Source: Pseudomonas wadenswilerensis (GTDB taxonomy: Bacteria; Pseudomonadota; Gammaproteobacteria; Pseudomonadales; Pseudomonadaceae). Taken from it: 64,000 nt of DNA. A program made the position numbers and the translations under genes. The stretch spans positions 744,001-808,000 of the forward strand of contig NZ_UIDD01000007.1 in the NCBI RefSeq assembly GCF_900497695.1, given 5' to 3'. Each line of letters opens with the position of its first letter. The stretch's first letter is position 1. Shown here one piece after another: positions 52,665 through 61,729 of the stretch. The notes beneath the pieces are model-generated. The model saw only the letters and a list, made by a program, of their open reading frames with translations. It did not search any database and was not told the DNA's origin.

Positions 52665-54446
52665 ATGACCAGCACCCCCATCCCCCTGACCGGGCGCAGC
52701 CTGGTCGCGGGCGCGGCCCAGGGCCCCTTGCTGTTCGCCGATACCGGGCTGAGCTTCTGGGGCGGGGTCGACGCCTCAAGTGGCGAAGTCATCGACCGTC
52801 ATCATCCACTGAGCGGCCAGCGCATCGCCGGGCGCGTGCTGGCGATTCCCAGCGGGCGCGGCTCGTGCACCGGCAGCAGCGTGATGATGGAACTGATCAG
52901 CAACGGCCACGCACCGGCGGCACTGGTGCTGGCCGAAGCCGACGAGATCCTGACCCTCGGCGTGCTGGTCGCCCAGACGCTGTTCCAGCGCTCCCTGCCG
53001 GTGCTGTGCATCGGCAAGGAAGCCTTCGCCGGCTTGCGCGGTGCCGGCTGGGCGCGGGTCGAAGGCGAGCGCCTGAGCCTGTATGCCCAGGCGCCAGGCG
53101 ATCACTGGCAGGCCCCGTCACCGGCCCAGGGCGACCAGCCTTTCAGCACCCGCCTGAGCCTGGAGCCACAGGACCAGGCGCTGCTCGACGGCAGCCACGG
53201 CAAGGCGGCGCAGATGGCGATGCAGATCGTCCTGCGCATGGCCGAACTGCAAGGCGCCGAGCAGTTGCTGGACGTCACCCGGGCACACATCGACGGCTGC
53301 ATCTACACCGGCCCCGCCAGCCTCGGCTTTGCCGAGCAACTGCTGCGCTGGGGCGCGAAGGTGCGGGTGCCGACCACGCTCAACGCCATCTCGGTCGACC
53401 AGCGCCGCTGGCGCGAGCTGGGTATCGACCCGGCGCTGGGCGAGCCGGCCAGCGCCCTGGGCGATGCCTACATGGCCATGGGTGCGCAGATGAGCTTCAC
53501 CTGCGCGCCCTACCTGCTGGACAACGCGCCGAGCCAGGGCGAACAGATCGTCTGGGCCGAATCCAACGCCGTGGTCTACGCCAACAGCGTGCTGGGTGCG
53601 CGCACCCTCAAGTACCCCGACTACCTCGATATCTGCATCGCCCTGACCGGACGCGCGCCGCGCATCGGCTGCCACCTGGACAGCCAGCGCAAGGCCCAGC
53701 TGATTGTCGAAGTGCCGGCGCTGGCGGCGCTGGACGACAGCTTCTACCCCCTGCTCGGCTATCACATCGGCGCCCTGGCCGGCTCGCGCATTCCCCTGGT
53801 GCGCGGGCTGGAGCAGGCGCAGCCGAGCCTGGACGACCTCAAGGCCTTCGGCGCCGCCTTTGCCACCACCTCGGCCGCGCCGCTGTTTCATATCGCCGGG
53901 GTCACCCCCGAAGCGCTGGACCCGGCGCAGGTACTCGAGCCTGGCGCCAGCCTGGCCACCGAGCGTATTGAACTGAAGGGCCTGCTGCACAGCTGGCGCG
54001 CGCTCAACAGCGCCCGTGAGCCGCAGGTGGATGTGGTTTCCCTGGGCAACCCGCATTTTTCCTTGAGCGAATTCACGGCGCTCGCGCACCTGTGCCAGGG
54101 CCGGCACAAACACCCGGAGGTGGTCGTGGCCATTACCTGCGGCCGCGCGGTGCTCGAACAGGCCCGCGCCGCCGGGCTGATCGCCGGGCTCGAACGCTTC
54201 GGCGTGACCCTGGTCACCGACACCTGCTGGTGCATGCTCGGTGAGCCGGTGATCCCGCCAGCGGCGCGCACGCTGATGACCAACTCTGGCAAGTACGCCC
54301 ACTACGGGCCGGGCCTGGCCGGTCGCCCGGTGCATTTCGCCAGCCTCGCCGAATGCGTCGAGTCGGCCTGCAGCGGCCAGGCCAGCGGCCGCTTGCCGGC
54401 CTGGCTGCAACCGGCTGCCTGCAAGGAGGGCCCCGCACATGTTTGA
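52665..54446 (+). CDS. Aconitase X-type dehydratase, probable cis-3-hydroxy-L-proline dehydratase
   Basis: The 593-residue protein fuses the small DUF126 domain (about 1-140, AIPSGRGSCTGSSVMMEL) to the large AcnX/DUF521 domain (about 160-580, e.g. LLDVTRAHIDGCIYTGPASLGFAEQLLRWGAKVRVPTTLNAIS). Cysteines likely to bind the Fe-S cluster or substrate include Cys521 and Cys523 in TDTCWCMLG. Fused AcnX proteins in pseudomonads and relatives are known cis-3-hydroxy-L-proline dehydratases, giving pyrroline-2-carboxylate. Its place inside the hydroxyproline ABC operon supports this. I start at 52665 behind GAGGTGG. Confidence 0.85.
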   Translation: MTSTPIPLTGRSLVAGAAQGPLLFADTGLSFWGGVDASSGEVIDRHHPLSGQRIAGRVLAIPSGRGSCTGSSVMMELISNGHAPAALVLAEADEILTLGVLVAQTLFQRSLPVLCIGKEAFAGLRGAGWARVEGERLSLYAQAPGDHWQAPSPAQGDQPFSTRLSLEPQDQALLDGSHGKAAQMAMQIVLRMAELQGAEQLLDVTRAHIDGCIYTGPASLGFAEQLLRWGAKVRVPTTLNAISVDQRRWRELGIDPALGEPASALGDAYMAMGAQMSFTCAPYLLDNAPSQGEQIVWAESNAVVYANSVLGARTLKYPDYLDICIALTGRAPRIGCHLDSQRKAQLIVEVPALAALDDSFYPLLGYHIGALAGSRIPLVRGLEQAQPSLDDLKAFGAAFATTSAAPLFHIAGVTPEALDPAQVLEPGASLATERIELKGLLHSWRALNSAREPQVDVVSLGNPHFSLSEFTALAHLCQGRHKHPEVVVAITCGRAVLEQARAAGLIAGLERFGVTLVTDTCWCMLGEPVIPPAARTLMTNSGKYAHYGPGLAGRPVHFASLAECVESACSGQASGRLPAWLQPAACKEGPAHV

Positions 54447-55104
54447 CTACACCTTCCAGTGGCGCTCGGCACTGCGCGCCCTGCCAGACATGCTGGCCGG
54501 CGCCTGGGTGACCTTCGAGACCGCCGCGCTGTCGATGATCTTCGGGGTGCTGATCGCCCTGGCCCTGACCGTGATGCGCGAAGGCAAGCAGCCGCTGCTG
54601 CGCGGCTTTGCCAATGGCTGGGTGTCGATCGCGCGCAACACGCCGTCGCTGTTCCAGATCTACATCCTGTACTTCGGCCTGGGCTCCCTGGGCCTGCATG
54701 TCAGTTCCTGGATCGCCCTGCTGGCAGGGATCACCTTCAACAACGCGGGGTACCTGGCGGAGAACTTTCGCGGCGGCCTCAAGGCCGTACCGACCACGCA
54801 AATGCGCGCGGCGCGCTCGCTGGGCATGAGCGCCTTCCAGACCTACCGGATGATCGTCATCCCGCAACTGCTGCGGGTGGTGTTCTACCCCTTGACCAAC
54901 CAGATGGTCTGGGCGGTGTTGATGACGTCGCTGGGGGTGATCGTCGGCCTGAACAACGACCTGACCGGCGTGACCCAGGACTACAACGTCAAGACCTTCC
55001 GCACCTTCGAATACTTCGCCCTGGCGGCGGCGCTGTACTACGTGATTGCCAAGGCGATCGTCGCGCTGGCCCGGCTGATGGCCTGGCGGCTGTTCCGTTA
55101 CTGA
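54439..55104 (+). CDS. ABC amino-acid permease, subunit 1
   Basis: The 221-residue protein is a HisM/GlnP-type permease: five hydrophobic segments, WVTFETAALSMIFGVLIALALTVMRE, and the ATPase-coupling EAA loop ENFRGGLKAVPTTQMRAARSLGMSAFQTYRMIVIPQLLRV. It overlaps the end of the AcnX gene by eight bases. With subunit 2 it forms the membrane channel of the hydroxyproline importer. Confidence 0.9.
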   Translation: MFDYTFQWRSALRALPDMLAGAWVTFETAALSMIFGVLIALALTVMREGKQPLLRGFANGWVSIARNTPSLFQIYILYFGLGSLGLHVSSWIALLAGITFNNAGYLAENFRGGLKAVPTTQMRAARSLGMSAFQTYRMIVIPQLLRVVFYPLTNQMVWAVLMTSLGVIVGLNNDLTGVTQDYNVKTFRTFEYFALAAALYYVIAKAIVALARLMAWRLFRY

Positions 55105-55114
55105 GGAGCTCGGC

Positions 55115-55765
55115 ATGTTTTCCACCGGTTTTACCTGGAACGACTTCGTGTTCCTGCTCGACGGGGCCCGCATCACCTTGCAACTGACCTTCTGGGCGAT
55201 CCTGCTGGGTACCTTCGCCGGGCTGCTGTTCGGCCTGGCCCGGGCCCTGTGGCCAAGGCTCAGCCTGCCGCTGGCGTGGGTGCTGGATGTGTTTCGCAGC
55301 GTGCCGCTGCTGATCCAGTTCGTACTGTTCAACTCGTTCAAGAGCATCGTCGGCCTCGACATCAGCGCCTTCAGCGTCGGCTGCATCGTGCTCGGCGTCT
55401 ACACCGCCGCGTACTTCACCGAGATCGTCCGCGGTGGCGTCCTGGCGGTGTCGCTGAGCGTGCGCCGGGCCAGCCGTTCGCTGGGCATGAGTTACCTGCA
55501 GGACCTGCGCTGGATCGTCCTGCCGATGGCCACCCGGGTGGCGTTTCCCGGCTGGCTGAACCTGGTCCTGGGGGTGATGAAAGACACGGCGCTGGTGATG
55601 TGGATCGGCATCGTCGAACTGCTGCGCGCCTCGCAGACCATCGTTACGCGGATTCAGGAACCCCTGCTGGTGCTGTGCATCGCGGGCCTCATCTACTACG
55701 TCATGAGCCTGGTGGTTGCCCGCCTGGGCGCCCGTCTGGAAAGAAGGTGGCAGGAAAATGATTGA
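55115..55765 (+). CDS. ABC amino-acid permease, subunit 2
   Basis: The 216-residue protein is the second HisQ/GlnP-type permease (LRLPDGARITLQLTFWAILLGTFAGLLFGLARALW-like start; EAA loop EIVRGGVLAVSLSVRRASRSLGMSYLQDLRWIVLPMATRVAFPG). TGAGGAGCTCGGC precedes its ATG. Its last eight bases overlap the start of the ATPase gene, so all importer parts are translationally coupled. Confidence 0.9.
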   Translation: MFSTGFTWNDFVFLLDGARITLQLTFWAILLGTFAGLLFGLARALWPRLSLPLAWVLDVFRSVPLLIQFVLFNSFKSIVGLDISAFSVGCIVLGVYTAAYFTEIVRGGVLAVSLSVRRASRSLGMSYLQDLRWIVLPMATRVAFPGWLNLVLGVMKDTALVMWIGIVELLRASQTIVTRIQEPLLVLCIAGLIYYVMSLVVARLGARLERRWQEND

Positions 55766-56480
55766 GATCGAGAACGTACACAAATCCTTCGGCGACCTCG
55801 AAGTGGTCAAGGGCGTGAGCCTGACCGTGGACAAGGGCGAGGTGGTGTCGATCATCGGCGGTTCGGGCTCGGGCAAGTCGACCTTGCTGATGTGCATCAA
55901 CGGCCTGGAGCCGATCCAGAAAGGCAACATCCGCGTCGACGGCGTCGAGGTCCACCACCGCGCCACGGACCTCAACCGCCTGCGCCAGAAGATCGGCATC
56001 GTGTTCCAGCAGTGGAACGCCTTCCCGCACCTGACGGTGCTGGAAAACGTCATGCTCGCGCCGCGCAAGGTGCTCGGCAAGAACAAGGAAGACGCCGAGG
56101 CGCTGGCAGTGAAACAACTGACCCACGTGGGCCTGGGCGACAAGCTCAAGACCTTCCCCGGCAAACTGTCCGGCGGGCAGCAACAGCGCATGGCGATTGC
56201 CCGGGCGCTGGCGATGTCGCCGGACTACATGCTGTTCGACGAGGCCACCTCGGCGCTCGACCCGCAGCTGGTGGGCGAGGTGCTCGACACCATGCGCATG
56301 CTGGCCGAGGACGGCATGACCATGGTCCTGGTGACCCACGAGATACGATTTGCCCGGGATGTGTCGGACCGGGTGGCGTTCTTCCGCAACGGCCTGGTGC
56401 ACGAAATCGGCTCGCCGGACCAGGTGATCGGCAACCCGTTGCAGCCGGAGACGGCGGCGTTCTTGAAGTCGGTGAAATAG
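55758..56480 (+). CDS. ABC amino-acid importer ATPase
   Basis: Starting at 55758 (AGGTGGCAGGAAA upstream), the 240-residue protein has Walker A GGSGSGKST, Q-loop FQQWNAFP, signature LSGGQQQR, Walker B YMLFDEATSALD and switch His VLVTHE, so it is a complete GlnQ/HisP-type ATPase. It energises the hydroxyproline import. The gene is followed by a REP pair and then the Ser/Cys proline-racemase homologue. Confidence 0.95.
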   Translation: MIEIENVHKSFGDLEVVKGVSLTVDKGEVVSIIGGSGSGKSTLLMCINGLEPIQKGNIRVDGVEVHHRATDLNRLRQKIGIVFQQWNAFPHLTVLENVMLAPRKVLGKNKEDAEALAVKQLTHVGLGDKLKTFPGKLSGGQQQRMAIARALAMSPDYMLFDEATSALDPQLVGEVLDTMRMLAEDGMTMVLVTHEIRFARDVSDRVAFFRNGLVHEIGSPDQVIGNPLQPETAAFLKSVK

Positions 56481-56481
56481 A

Positions 56482-56545
56482 AGCATCGCGGGGCAAGCCC
56501 GCTCCTACAGGGATCTCTGTGGGAGCTGGCTTGCCAGCGATGAGG
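56482..56545. repeat. REP pair between importer and lhpH-like gene
   Basis: CATCGCGGGGCAAGCCCGCT with CCTACAGG, then TGTGGGAGCTGGCTTGCCAG with CGATGAGG. The inverted pair lies between the ATPase stop and the next ATG and may reduce expression of the downstream gene from the ABC promoter. Confidence 0.85.
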
Positions 56546-56575
56546 CCTGCCCTTCCAACACAAGGAGTCCTGTGA

Positions 56576-57604
56576 ATGCGTTCATCCAAGATCATCCACA
56601 TCGTCAATTGCCACGCCGAAGGCGAAGTCGGCGACGTCATCGTTGGCGGCGTCGCCCCGCCCCCCGGCGCCACCGTCTGGGAGCAATCGCGCTGGATCGC
56701 CGCAGACCAGACCCTGCGCAACTTCGTCCTCAACGAACCACGCGGCGGCGTGTTCCGCCACGTCAACCTGCTGGTGCCGCCCAAGGACCCGCGCGCGCAA
56801 ATGGCCTGGATCATCATGGAGCCGGCCGACACCCCGCCGATGTCCGGCTCCAACTCGCTGTGCGTGTCCACCGTGCTGCTCGACAGCGGCATCCTGCCGA
56901 TGACCGAGCCCGAAACACGCCTGGTGCTCGAGGCCCCCGGCGGCCTGATCGAGGCCGTCGCCCAATGCCGCGACGGCAAGGTGCAGCGGGTGGAGGTAAA
57001 AAACGTACCGTCCTTCGCCGACCGCCTCGACGCCTGGATCGAGGTCGAAGGCCACGGCTCCCTGCAGGTCGACACTGCCTACGGCGGCGACAGCTTCGTC
57101 ATTGCCGATGCCCGGCAGCTGGGCTTTGCGATCCGCCCCGACGAAGCCAAGGACATTGTCGAGATCGGCCTGAAGATCACCCGCGCCGCCAACGAACAAC
57201 TGGGTTTCAGCCACCCGCTGAACCCGGACTGGGCGCACATTTCCTTCTGCCAGATCGCCGCGCCCGTCGAGTACCAGGACGGCGTCGCCAGTGGCGCCAA
57301 CGCGGTGGTCATCCGCCCCGGCAAGATCGACCGCTCGCCCTGCGGCACCGGTTGCTCGGCGCGCATGGCGGTGCTGCAGGCCAAAGGCCTGATGAAGGTT
57401 GGCGAGCGTTTCATCGGCCGCTCGATCATCGGCTCGCAGTTCGACTGCCGCATCGAATCACTGACCGAAATAGCCGGGCGCCCGGCCATCTACCCGTGCA
57501 TTTCCGGTCGTGCCTGGATCACCGGCACCCATCAATTGCTGCTCGATCCAAGCGATCCCTGGCCGCAAGGCTACCGGTTGTCGGACACCTGGCCCGGTGC
57601 CTGA
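56576..57604 (+). CDS. Proline-racemase-family enzyme (Ser/Cys), probable trans-3-hydroxy-L-proline dehydratase
   Basis: The 342-residue protein has the proline racemase fold, but the first catalytic cysteine is Ser90 ([10 protein letters not shown]) while the second, Cys256 ([10 protein letters not shown]), is kept. Ser/Cys and Thr/Cys members include trans-3-hydroxyproline dehydratases and some hydroxyproline epimerases. With a Cys/Cys epimerase already present (47261) and an AcnX dehydratase for the cis isomer in the operon, I favour the trans-3-hydroxyproline dehydratase. The P. aeruginosa counterpart is probably lhpH. Confidence 0.8.
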   Translation: MRSSKIIHIVNCHAEGEVGDVIVGGVAPPPGATVWEQSRWIAADQTLRNFVLNEPRGGVFRHVNLLVPPKDPRAQMAWIIMEPADTPPMSGSNSLCVSTVLLDSGILPMTEPETRLVLEAPGGLIEAVAQCRDGKVQRVEVKNVPSFADRLDAWIEVEGHGSLQVDTAYGGDSFVIADARQLGFAIRPDEAKDIVEIGLKITRAANEQLGFSHPLNPDWAHISFCQIAAPVEYQDGVASGANAVVIRPGKIDRSPCGTGCSARMAVLQAKGLMKVGERFIGRSIIGSQFDCRIESLTEIAGRPAIYPCISGRAWITGTHQLLLDPSDPWPQGYRLSDTWPGA

Positions 57605-57688
57605 AGCCTAACCCCTTGATTTCGAAACACCCTTGAAAACCGATCAGCCACAGCCGTGAAAAAATGCTGGTCCACATCAATCACTTGA

Positions 57689-57705
57689 AATATCGTATAC
57701 GAAAT
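57689..57705. promoter_or_regulatory. Hydroxyproline operator upstream of the deaminase operon
   Basis: AATATCGTATACGAAAT, identical over all 17 bases to 51774-51790 and with the perfect core TCGTATACGA. It ends 23 bases before the deaminase start, with GGAGAACACC as ribosome site between. Confidence 0.8.
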
Positions 57706-57728
57706 ACAATAAACAACTGGAGAACACC

Positions 57729-58646
57729 ATGAGCAAGTACGTAAACTGGAGCGGCGTCTTCCCTGCGGTCACCACTCAATTCAACGACGATTTCTCGATC
57801 AACCTGGAAAAGACCCACGAGGTGATTTCCAACGTGATCCGCGACGGCGTCTCGGGCCTGGTGGTCTGCGGTTCGGTGGGTGAGAACACCTCGCTGAGCG
57901 CCGAAGAGAAAATCGCCGTCACCGAGGTCGCCGTCGATGCCTCCCGCGGCCGGGTTCCGGTGATCTGCGGCGTGGCCGAGTTCACCAGCGTGCAGGCCGC
58001 CAAGGTGGCCAACGCGGTGCGCCAGGTTGGCGTCGACGGGGTGATGCTGATGCCGGCGCTGGTCTATGGCTCCAAGCCGTTCGAGACCGCCGAGCACTAC
58101 CGTTACGTGGCCAAGCACACCGACGTGCCGCTGATGGTCTACAACAACCCGCCGATCTACAAAAACGACGTCACCCCGGACATCCTGATTTCCCTGGCCG
58201 ACTGCGACAATGTGGTGTGCTTCAAGGACTCCTCCGGCGACACCCGCCGCTTCATCGACGTGCGCAATGAAGTGGGCGATCGCTTCGTGCTGTTCGCGGG
58301 CCTGGACGACGTGGTCCTGGAAAGCATCGCGGTCGGCGCCCAGGGCTGGGTCTCGGGCATGTCCAACGTGTTCCCCAAAGAGGGCGAGACGATCTTCCGC
58401 CTGGCCAAGGCCGGGCGCTTCGCCGAGGCCATGCCGATCTACGAATGGCTGATGCCGATCCTGCACCTGGACGCCCGCGCCGACCTGGTGCAGTGCATCA
58501 AGTTGTGCGAAGCCATCGCCGGTCGCGGCAGCGCGCTGACCCGTCCGCCACGCCTGGCCTTGCCGGAAGCGGATCGCGTCTACGTCGAGCAGATCATGGC
58601 CAAGGCCCTGGCCAACCGTCCGCAGCTGCCGGACGTCGGCCTCTGA
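57729..58646 (+). CDS. lhpC: Pyrroline-4-hydroxy-2-carboxylate deaminase (DapA fold)
   Basis: The 305-residue protein is a DHDPS/NAL-family TIM barrel with Schiff-base Lys166 in VVCFKDSSGDTRR, the YNNPP motif (residues 138-142) and GSVGENTSLS in place of the usual GTTGE. It should convert the product of the D-hydroxyproline dehydrogenase to alpha-ketoglutarate semialdehyde. Dihydrodipicolinate synthase is excluded by context. It starts the third operon of the block (deaminase, MFS, semialdehyde dehydrogenase). Confidence 0.9.
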   Translation: MSKYVNWSGVFPAVTTQFNDDFSINLEKTHEVISNVIRDGVSGLVVCGSVGENTSLSAEEKIAVTEVAVDASRGRVPVICGVAEFTSVQAAKVANAVRQVGVDGVMLMPALVYGSKPFETAEHYRYVAKHTDVPLMVYNNPPIYKNDVTPDILISLADCDNVVCFKDSSGDTRRFIDVRNEVGDRFVLFAGLDDVVLESIAVGAQGWVSGMSNVFPKEGETIFRLAKAGRFAEAMPIYEWLMPILHLDARADLVQCIKLCEAIAGRGSALTRPPRLALPEADRVYVEQIMAKALANRPQLPDVGL

Positions 58647-58715
58647 GTGATTGCCGGGCCGGCTCCGTCCTGGAGACCGGCCTGCCTGTTTTGCGCCCAT
58701 ACAGGAAACGTCAGC

Positions 58716-60098
58716 ATGTCCAGTCACCCTTCCAGCGCAACCAGCCCTTCGGGATTGAAACGTGTCGTGGCCGCGGCCATGGCCGGCACCGTCGCCGAAT
58801 GGTATGAATTCTTCCTCTACGGCACCGCCTCGGCCCTGGTCTTCGGCCAGCTGTTCTTCCGCCAGACCGACAGCCCCGTCGACGGCATCATCGCCGCCTT
58901 CGCCCTCTATGCCGTGGGCTTTCTCGCCCGCCCGCTGGGCGGCCTGGTGTTTGGTCACTACGGTGACAAGTTCGGCCGCAAGCGCCTGCTGCAACTGAGC
59001 CTAGTGGTGGTCGGCATCACCACTTTCCTGATGGGCTGCCTGCCGGGCTTCGACAGCATCGGGTATGCCGCGCCGGTGTTGCTGGTGCTGCTGCGGCTGA
59101 TCCAGGGTTTCGCCTTCGGCGGCGAATGGGGTGGCGCTATCCTGCTGGTGTCCGAGCACTGCCCGGACAACCGCCGCGGCTTCTGGGCCAGCTGGCCGCA
59201 GGCCGGGGTGCCGGCCGGCAACCTGGTGGCAACCGTCGCCTTGCTGCTGTTGTCGAGCAACCTGTCGGAAGAGCAGTTCCTGGCCTGGGGCTGGCGTGTC
59301 GCCTTCTGGTTCTCGGCGGTGGTGGTGCTGATCGGCTACTGGATCCGCACCAGTGTCGACGACGCGCCGATTTTCAAAGAGGCCCAGGCCCGCCAGGCAC
59401 AGAAAACCGAGCAGCAACTGGGCGTGGTCGAAGTGTTGCGCCATCACTGGCGCGCGGTGCTGGTGGGGATCGGTGCGCGCTTTGCCGAGAACATTCTCTA
59501 TTACACCGTGGTGACCTTCTCCATCACCTACCTCAAGCTGGTGGTGCACAAGGACACCTCGCAGATCCTCCTGCTGATGTTCGGCGCGCACCTGCTGCAC
59601 TTCTTCATGATCCCGCTGATGGGTTACCTGTCCGACCTGGTCGGGCGCAAGCCGGTGTACCTGACCGGCGCGGTGCTCACGGCGTTCTGGGGCTTCGTCG
59701 GTTTCCCGCTGATGGACACCGGCAACAACTGGCTGATCATGGCCGCGATCACCCTGGGCCTGGCCATCGAGTCGATGACCTATGCGCCCTACTCCGCGCT
59801 GATGGCCGAGCTGTTCCCCACCCATGTGCGCTACACCGCGCTGTCGCTGTGCTACCAGGTGGCACCGATTTTCGCCGGTTCCCTGGCGCCGCTGATCGCC
59901 ATCAGCCTGCTCAATGAGTTCCACAGCTCGACGCCGATCGCCTGGTACCTGGTCGGCGCCGCGTTGATCTCGATCGTCGCCGTCGGCCTGACCCGCGAGA
60001 CCCGCGGCAAGTCGCTGCACCAGGTAGACGCCGAGGCCGCCGCGCGCATCGCTGCCGGGCAAGCCGCGCCTGTTCGCCAAGGCCGTTCGCTGGCCTGA
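58716..60098 (+). CDS. MFS metabolite:H+ symporter (ProP/ShiA-like)
   Basis: I start at 58716 (CAGGAAACGTCAGC before); 460 residues. The sequence has the MHS-family features [26 protein letters not shown] and [33 protein letters not shown] (motif A), and [36 protein letters not shown]. It probably brings hydroxyproline or a related betaine-like molecule into the cell, in addition to the ABC importer. Placing between deaminase and dehydrogenase supports that. Confidence 0.9.
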   Translation: MSSHPSSATSPSGLKRVVAAAMAGTVAEWYEFFLYGTASALVFGQLFFRQTDSPVDGIIAAFALYAVGFLARPLGGLVFGHYGDKFGRKRLLQLSLVVVGITTFLMGCLPGFDSIGYAAPVLLVLLRLIQGFAFGGEWGGAILLVSEHCPDNRRGFWASWPQAGVPAGNLVATVALLLLSSNLSEEQFLAWGWRVAFWFSAVVVLIGYWIRTSVDDAPIFKEAQARQAQKTEQQLGVVEVLRHHWRAVLVGIGARFAENILYYTVVTFSITYLKLVVHKDTSQILLLMFGAHLLHFFMIPLMGYLSDLVGRKPVYLTGAVLTAFWGFVGFPLMDTGNNWLIMAAITLGLAIESMTYAPYSALMAELFPTHVRYTALSLCYQVAPIFAGSLAPLIAISLLNEFHSSTPIAWYLVGAALISIVAVGLTRETRGKSLHQVDAEAAARIAAGQAAPVRQGRSLA

Positions 60099-60123
60099 CC
60101 CCCCATTTTTTCAGGAGTGTTCC

Positions 60124-61704
60124 ATGCCGGATATCATCGGCCACAACTACATCGGCGGCGCGCGCAGCGCCGCTGGCACCCTCACCCTGCAGAGCCACGA
60201 CGCGGTCAGCGGCGAGGCCTTGCCCTATCAATTCCACCAGGCCACAGCCGACGAAGTGAATGCCGCCGCCAACGCGGCTGCCCACGCTTACCCGGTGCTG
60301 CGCAGCCTGTCGCCAGAGCGGCGAGCGCAGTTTCTTGAGGCCATCGCCGCGCAACTGGAGGCCCTGGGGGATGATTTCATTGAGCTGGTGAGCCGCGAAA
60401 CGGCGCTGCCCGCTGCCCGGATCCGCGGCGAGCGCGGGCGCACTTGCGGGCAGATGCGCCTGTTCGCCCAGGTGCTGCGCCGGGGCGATTTTCTCGCTGC
60501 GCGGATCGACCGCGCGCAGCCGGATCGCCAACCGCTGCCACGCGCCGACCTGCGCCAATATCGCCTGGGCGTCGGCCCGGTCGCCGTGTTCGGCGCCAGC
60601 AACTTTCCGCTGGCCTTTTCCACCGCCGGCGGCGACACCGCCGCCGCGCTGGCCGCCGGTTGCCCGGTGGTGTTCAAGGCCCATAGCGGCCACATGGCCA
60701 CCGCCGAGCGGGTCGCCGACGCGATCATCCGCGCAGCCGATCTCACCGATATGCCCAAGGGCGTGTTCAACATGATCTACGGCGCCGGCGTCGGCGAAGC
60801 GCTGGTCAAGCATCCGGCCATCCAGGCCGTGGGCTTTACCGGCTCGCTCAAGGGCGGCCGTGCGCTATGCGACATGGCGGCCGCGCGGGCGCAACCGATC
60901 CCGGTATTCGCCGAAATGAGCAGCATCAACCCGGTGCTGGTATTGCCCCAGGCACTGGCCCAACGTAGCGCGCAGATTGCCCGCGAGCTGGCCGCCTCGG
61001 TGGTACTCGGCTGCGGGCAGTTCTGTACCAATCCGGGGCTGGTCATCGGCCTGCGCTCGCAGGCGTTCAGTGCATTTACCGAACAACTGACCGCACAACT
61101 GGCCGAGCAACCGGCACAAACCATGCTCAATGCCGGCACCCTCGCCAGTTACCGCAAGGGCGTCGAGACGCTGCTCGCACATCCGGGTATCCGCCACCTG
61201 ACGGGGCACCCGCAACAGGGCAACCAGGCGCAGCCGCAGCTGTTCAAGGCGGATGCGCGCCTGCTGATCGAGGGCGATGCGCTGTTGCAGGAAGAGGTTT
61301 TCGGGCCGGCCACCATTTTGGTCGAGGTGGCCGACAACGAGCAATTGCAGCAGGCCTTGCACGGCCTGCACGGTCAGCTCACCGCCACCCTGATCGCCGA
61401 AGCTGCGGACCTGCACGCCCACGCCGGGCTGGTGCCGCTGCTGGAGCAAAAAGTCGGTCGCGTGCTGTTCAACGGCTACCCGACCGGCGTCGAAGTCTGT
61501 GATGCGATGGTGCATGGCGGGCCGTACCCGGCCACCTCGGATGCCCGCGGCACCTCGGTCGGCAGCCTGGCCATCGAACGTTTCCTGCGCCCGGTGTGTT
61601 ACCAGAACTGCCCGGATGCGCTGCTGCCGCCGGCCCTGCAGAATGCCAACCCGCTGGGCATCGCTCGCCTGGTCGATGGCCAGAGCAGTCGCGCCGCTTT
61701 GTAG
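60124..61704 (+). CDS. lhpG: Alpha-ketoglutarate semialdehyde dehydrogenase
   Basis: The 526-residue protein is of the long NADP-type aldehyde dehydrogenase group (KGSADH): GPVAVFGASNFPLAFSTAGGDTAAALAAGCPVVFKAHSGH, FTGSLKGGRAL, and catalytic Cys301 in GCGQFCTNPG. It finishes the pathway by forming alpha-ketoglutarate. TTCAGGAGTGTTCC precedes the ATG. The name is given by pathway position; KGSADH isozymes also serve sugar acids, but the neighbours decide here. Confidence 0.92.
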   Translation: MPDIIGHNYIGGARSAAGTLTLQSHDAVSGEALPYQFHQATADEVNAAANAAAHAYPVLRSLSPERRAQFLEAIAAQLEALGDDFIELVSRETALPAARIRGERGRTCGQMRLFAQVLRRGDFLAARIDRAQPDRQPLPRADLRQYRLGVGPVAVFGASNFPLAFSTAGGDTAAALAAGCPVVFKAHSGHMATAERVADAIIRAADLTDMPKGVFNMIYGAGVGEALVKHPAIQAVGFTGSLKGGRALCDMAAARAQPIPVFAEMSSINPVLVLPQALAQRSAQIARELAASVVLGCGQFCTNPGLVIGLRSQAFSAFTEQLTAQLAEQPAQTMLNAGTLASYRKGVETLLAHPGIRHLTGHPQQGNQAQPQLFKADARLLIEGDALLQEEVFGPATILVEVADNEQLQQALHGLHGQLTATLIAEAADLHAHAGLVPLLEQKVGRVLFNGYPTGVEVCDAMVHGGPYPATSDARGTSVGSLAIERFLRPVCYQNCPDALLPPALQNANPLGIARLVDGQSSRAAL

Positions 61705-61729
61705 GAGCGGCGGCGACCCGAACAGGGGC

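Noticed and set aside
57729..58646. Dihydrodipicolinate synthase (dapA)
   Set aside because: The fold is the same, but the position with semialdehyde dehydrogenase and hydroxyproline operator fits the deaminase.
57681..58994. 437-codon minus-strand frame
   Set aside because: Antisense of the deaminase gene with its Schiff-base lysine; rich in Gln/His/Val, no domain.
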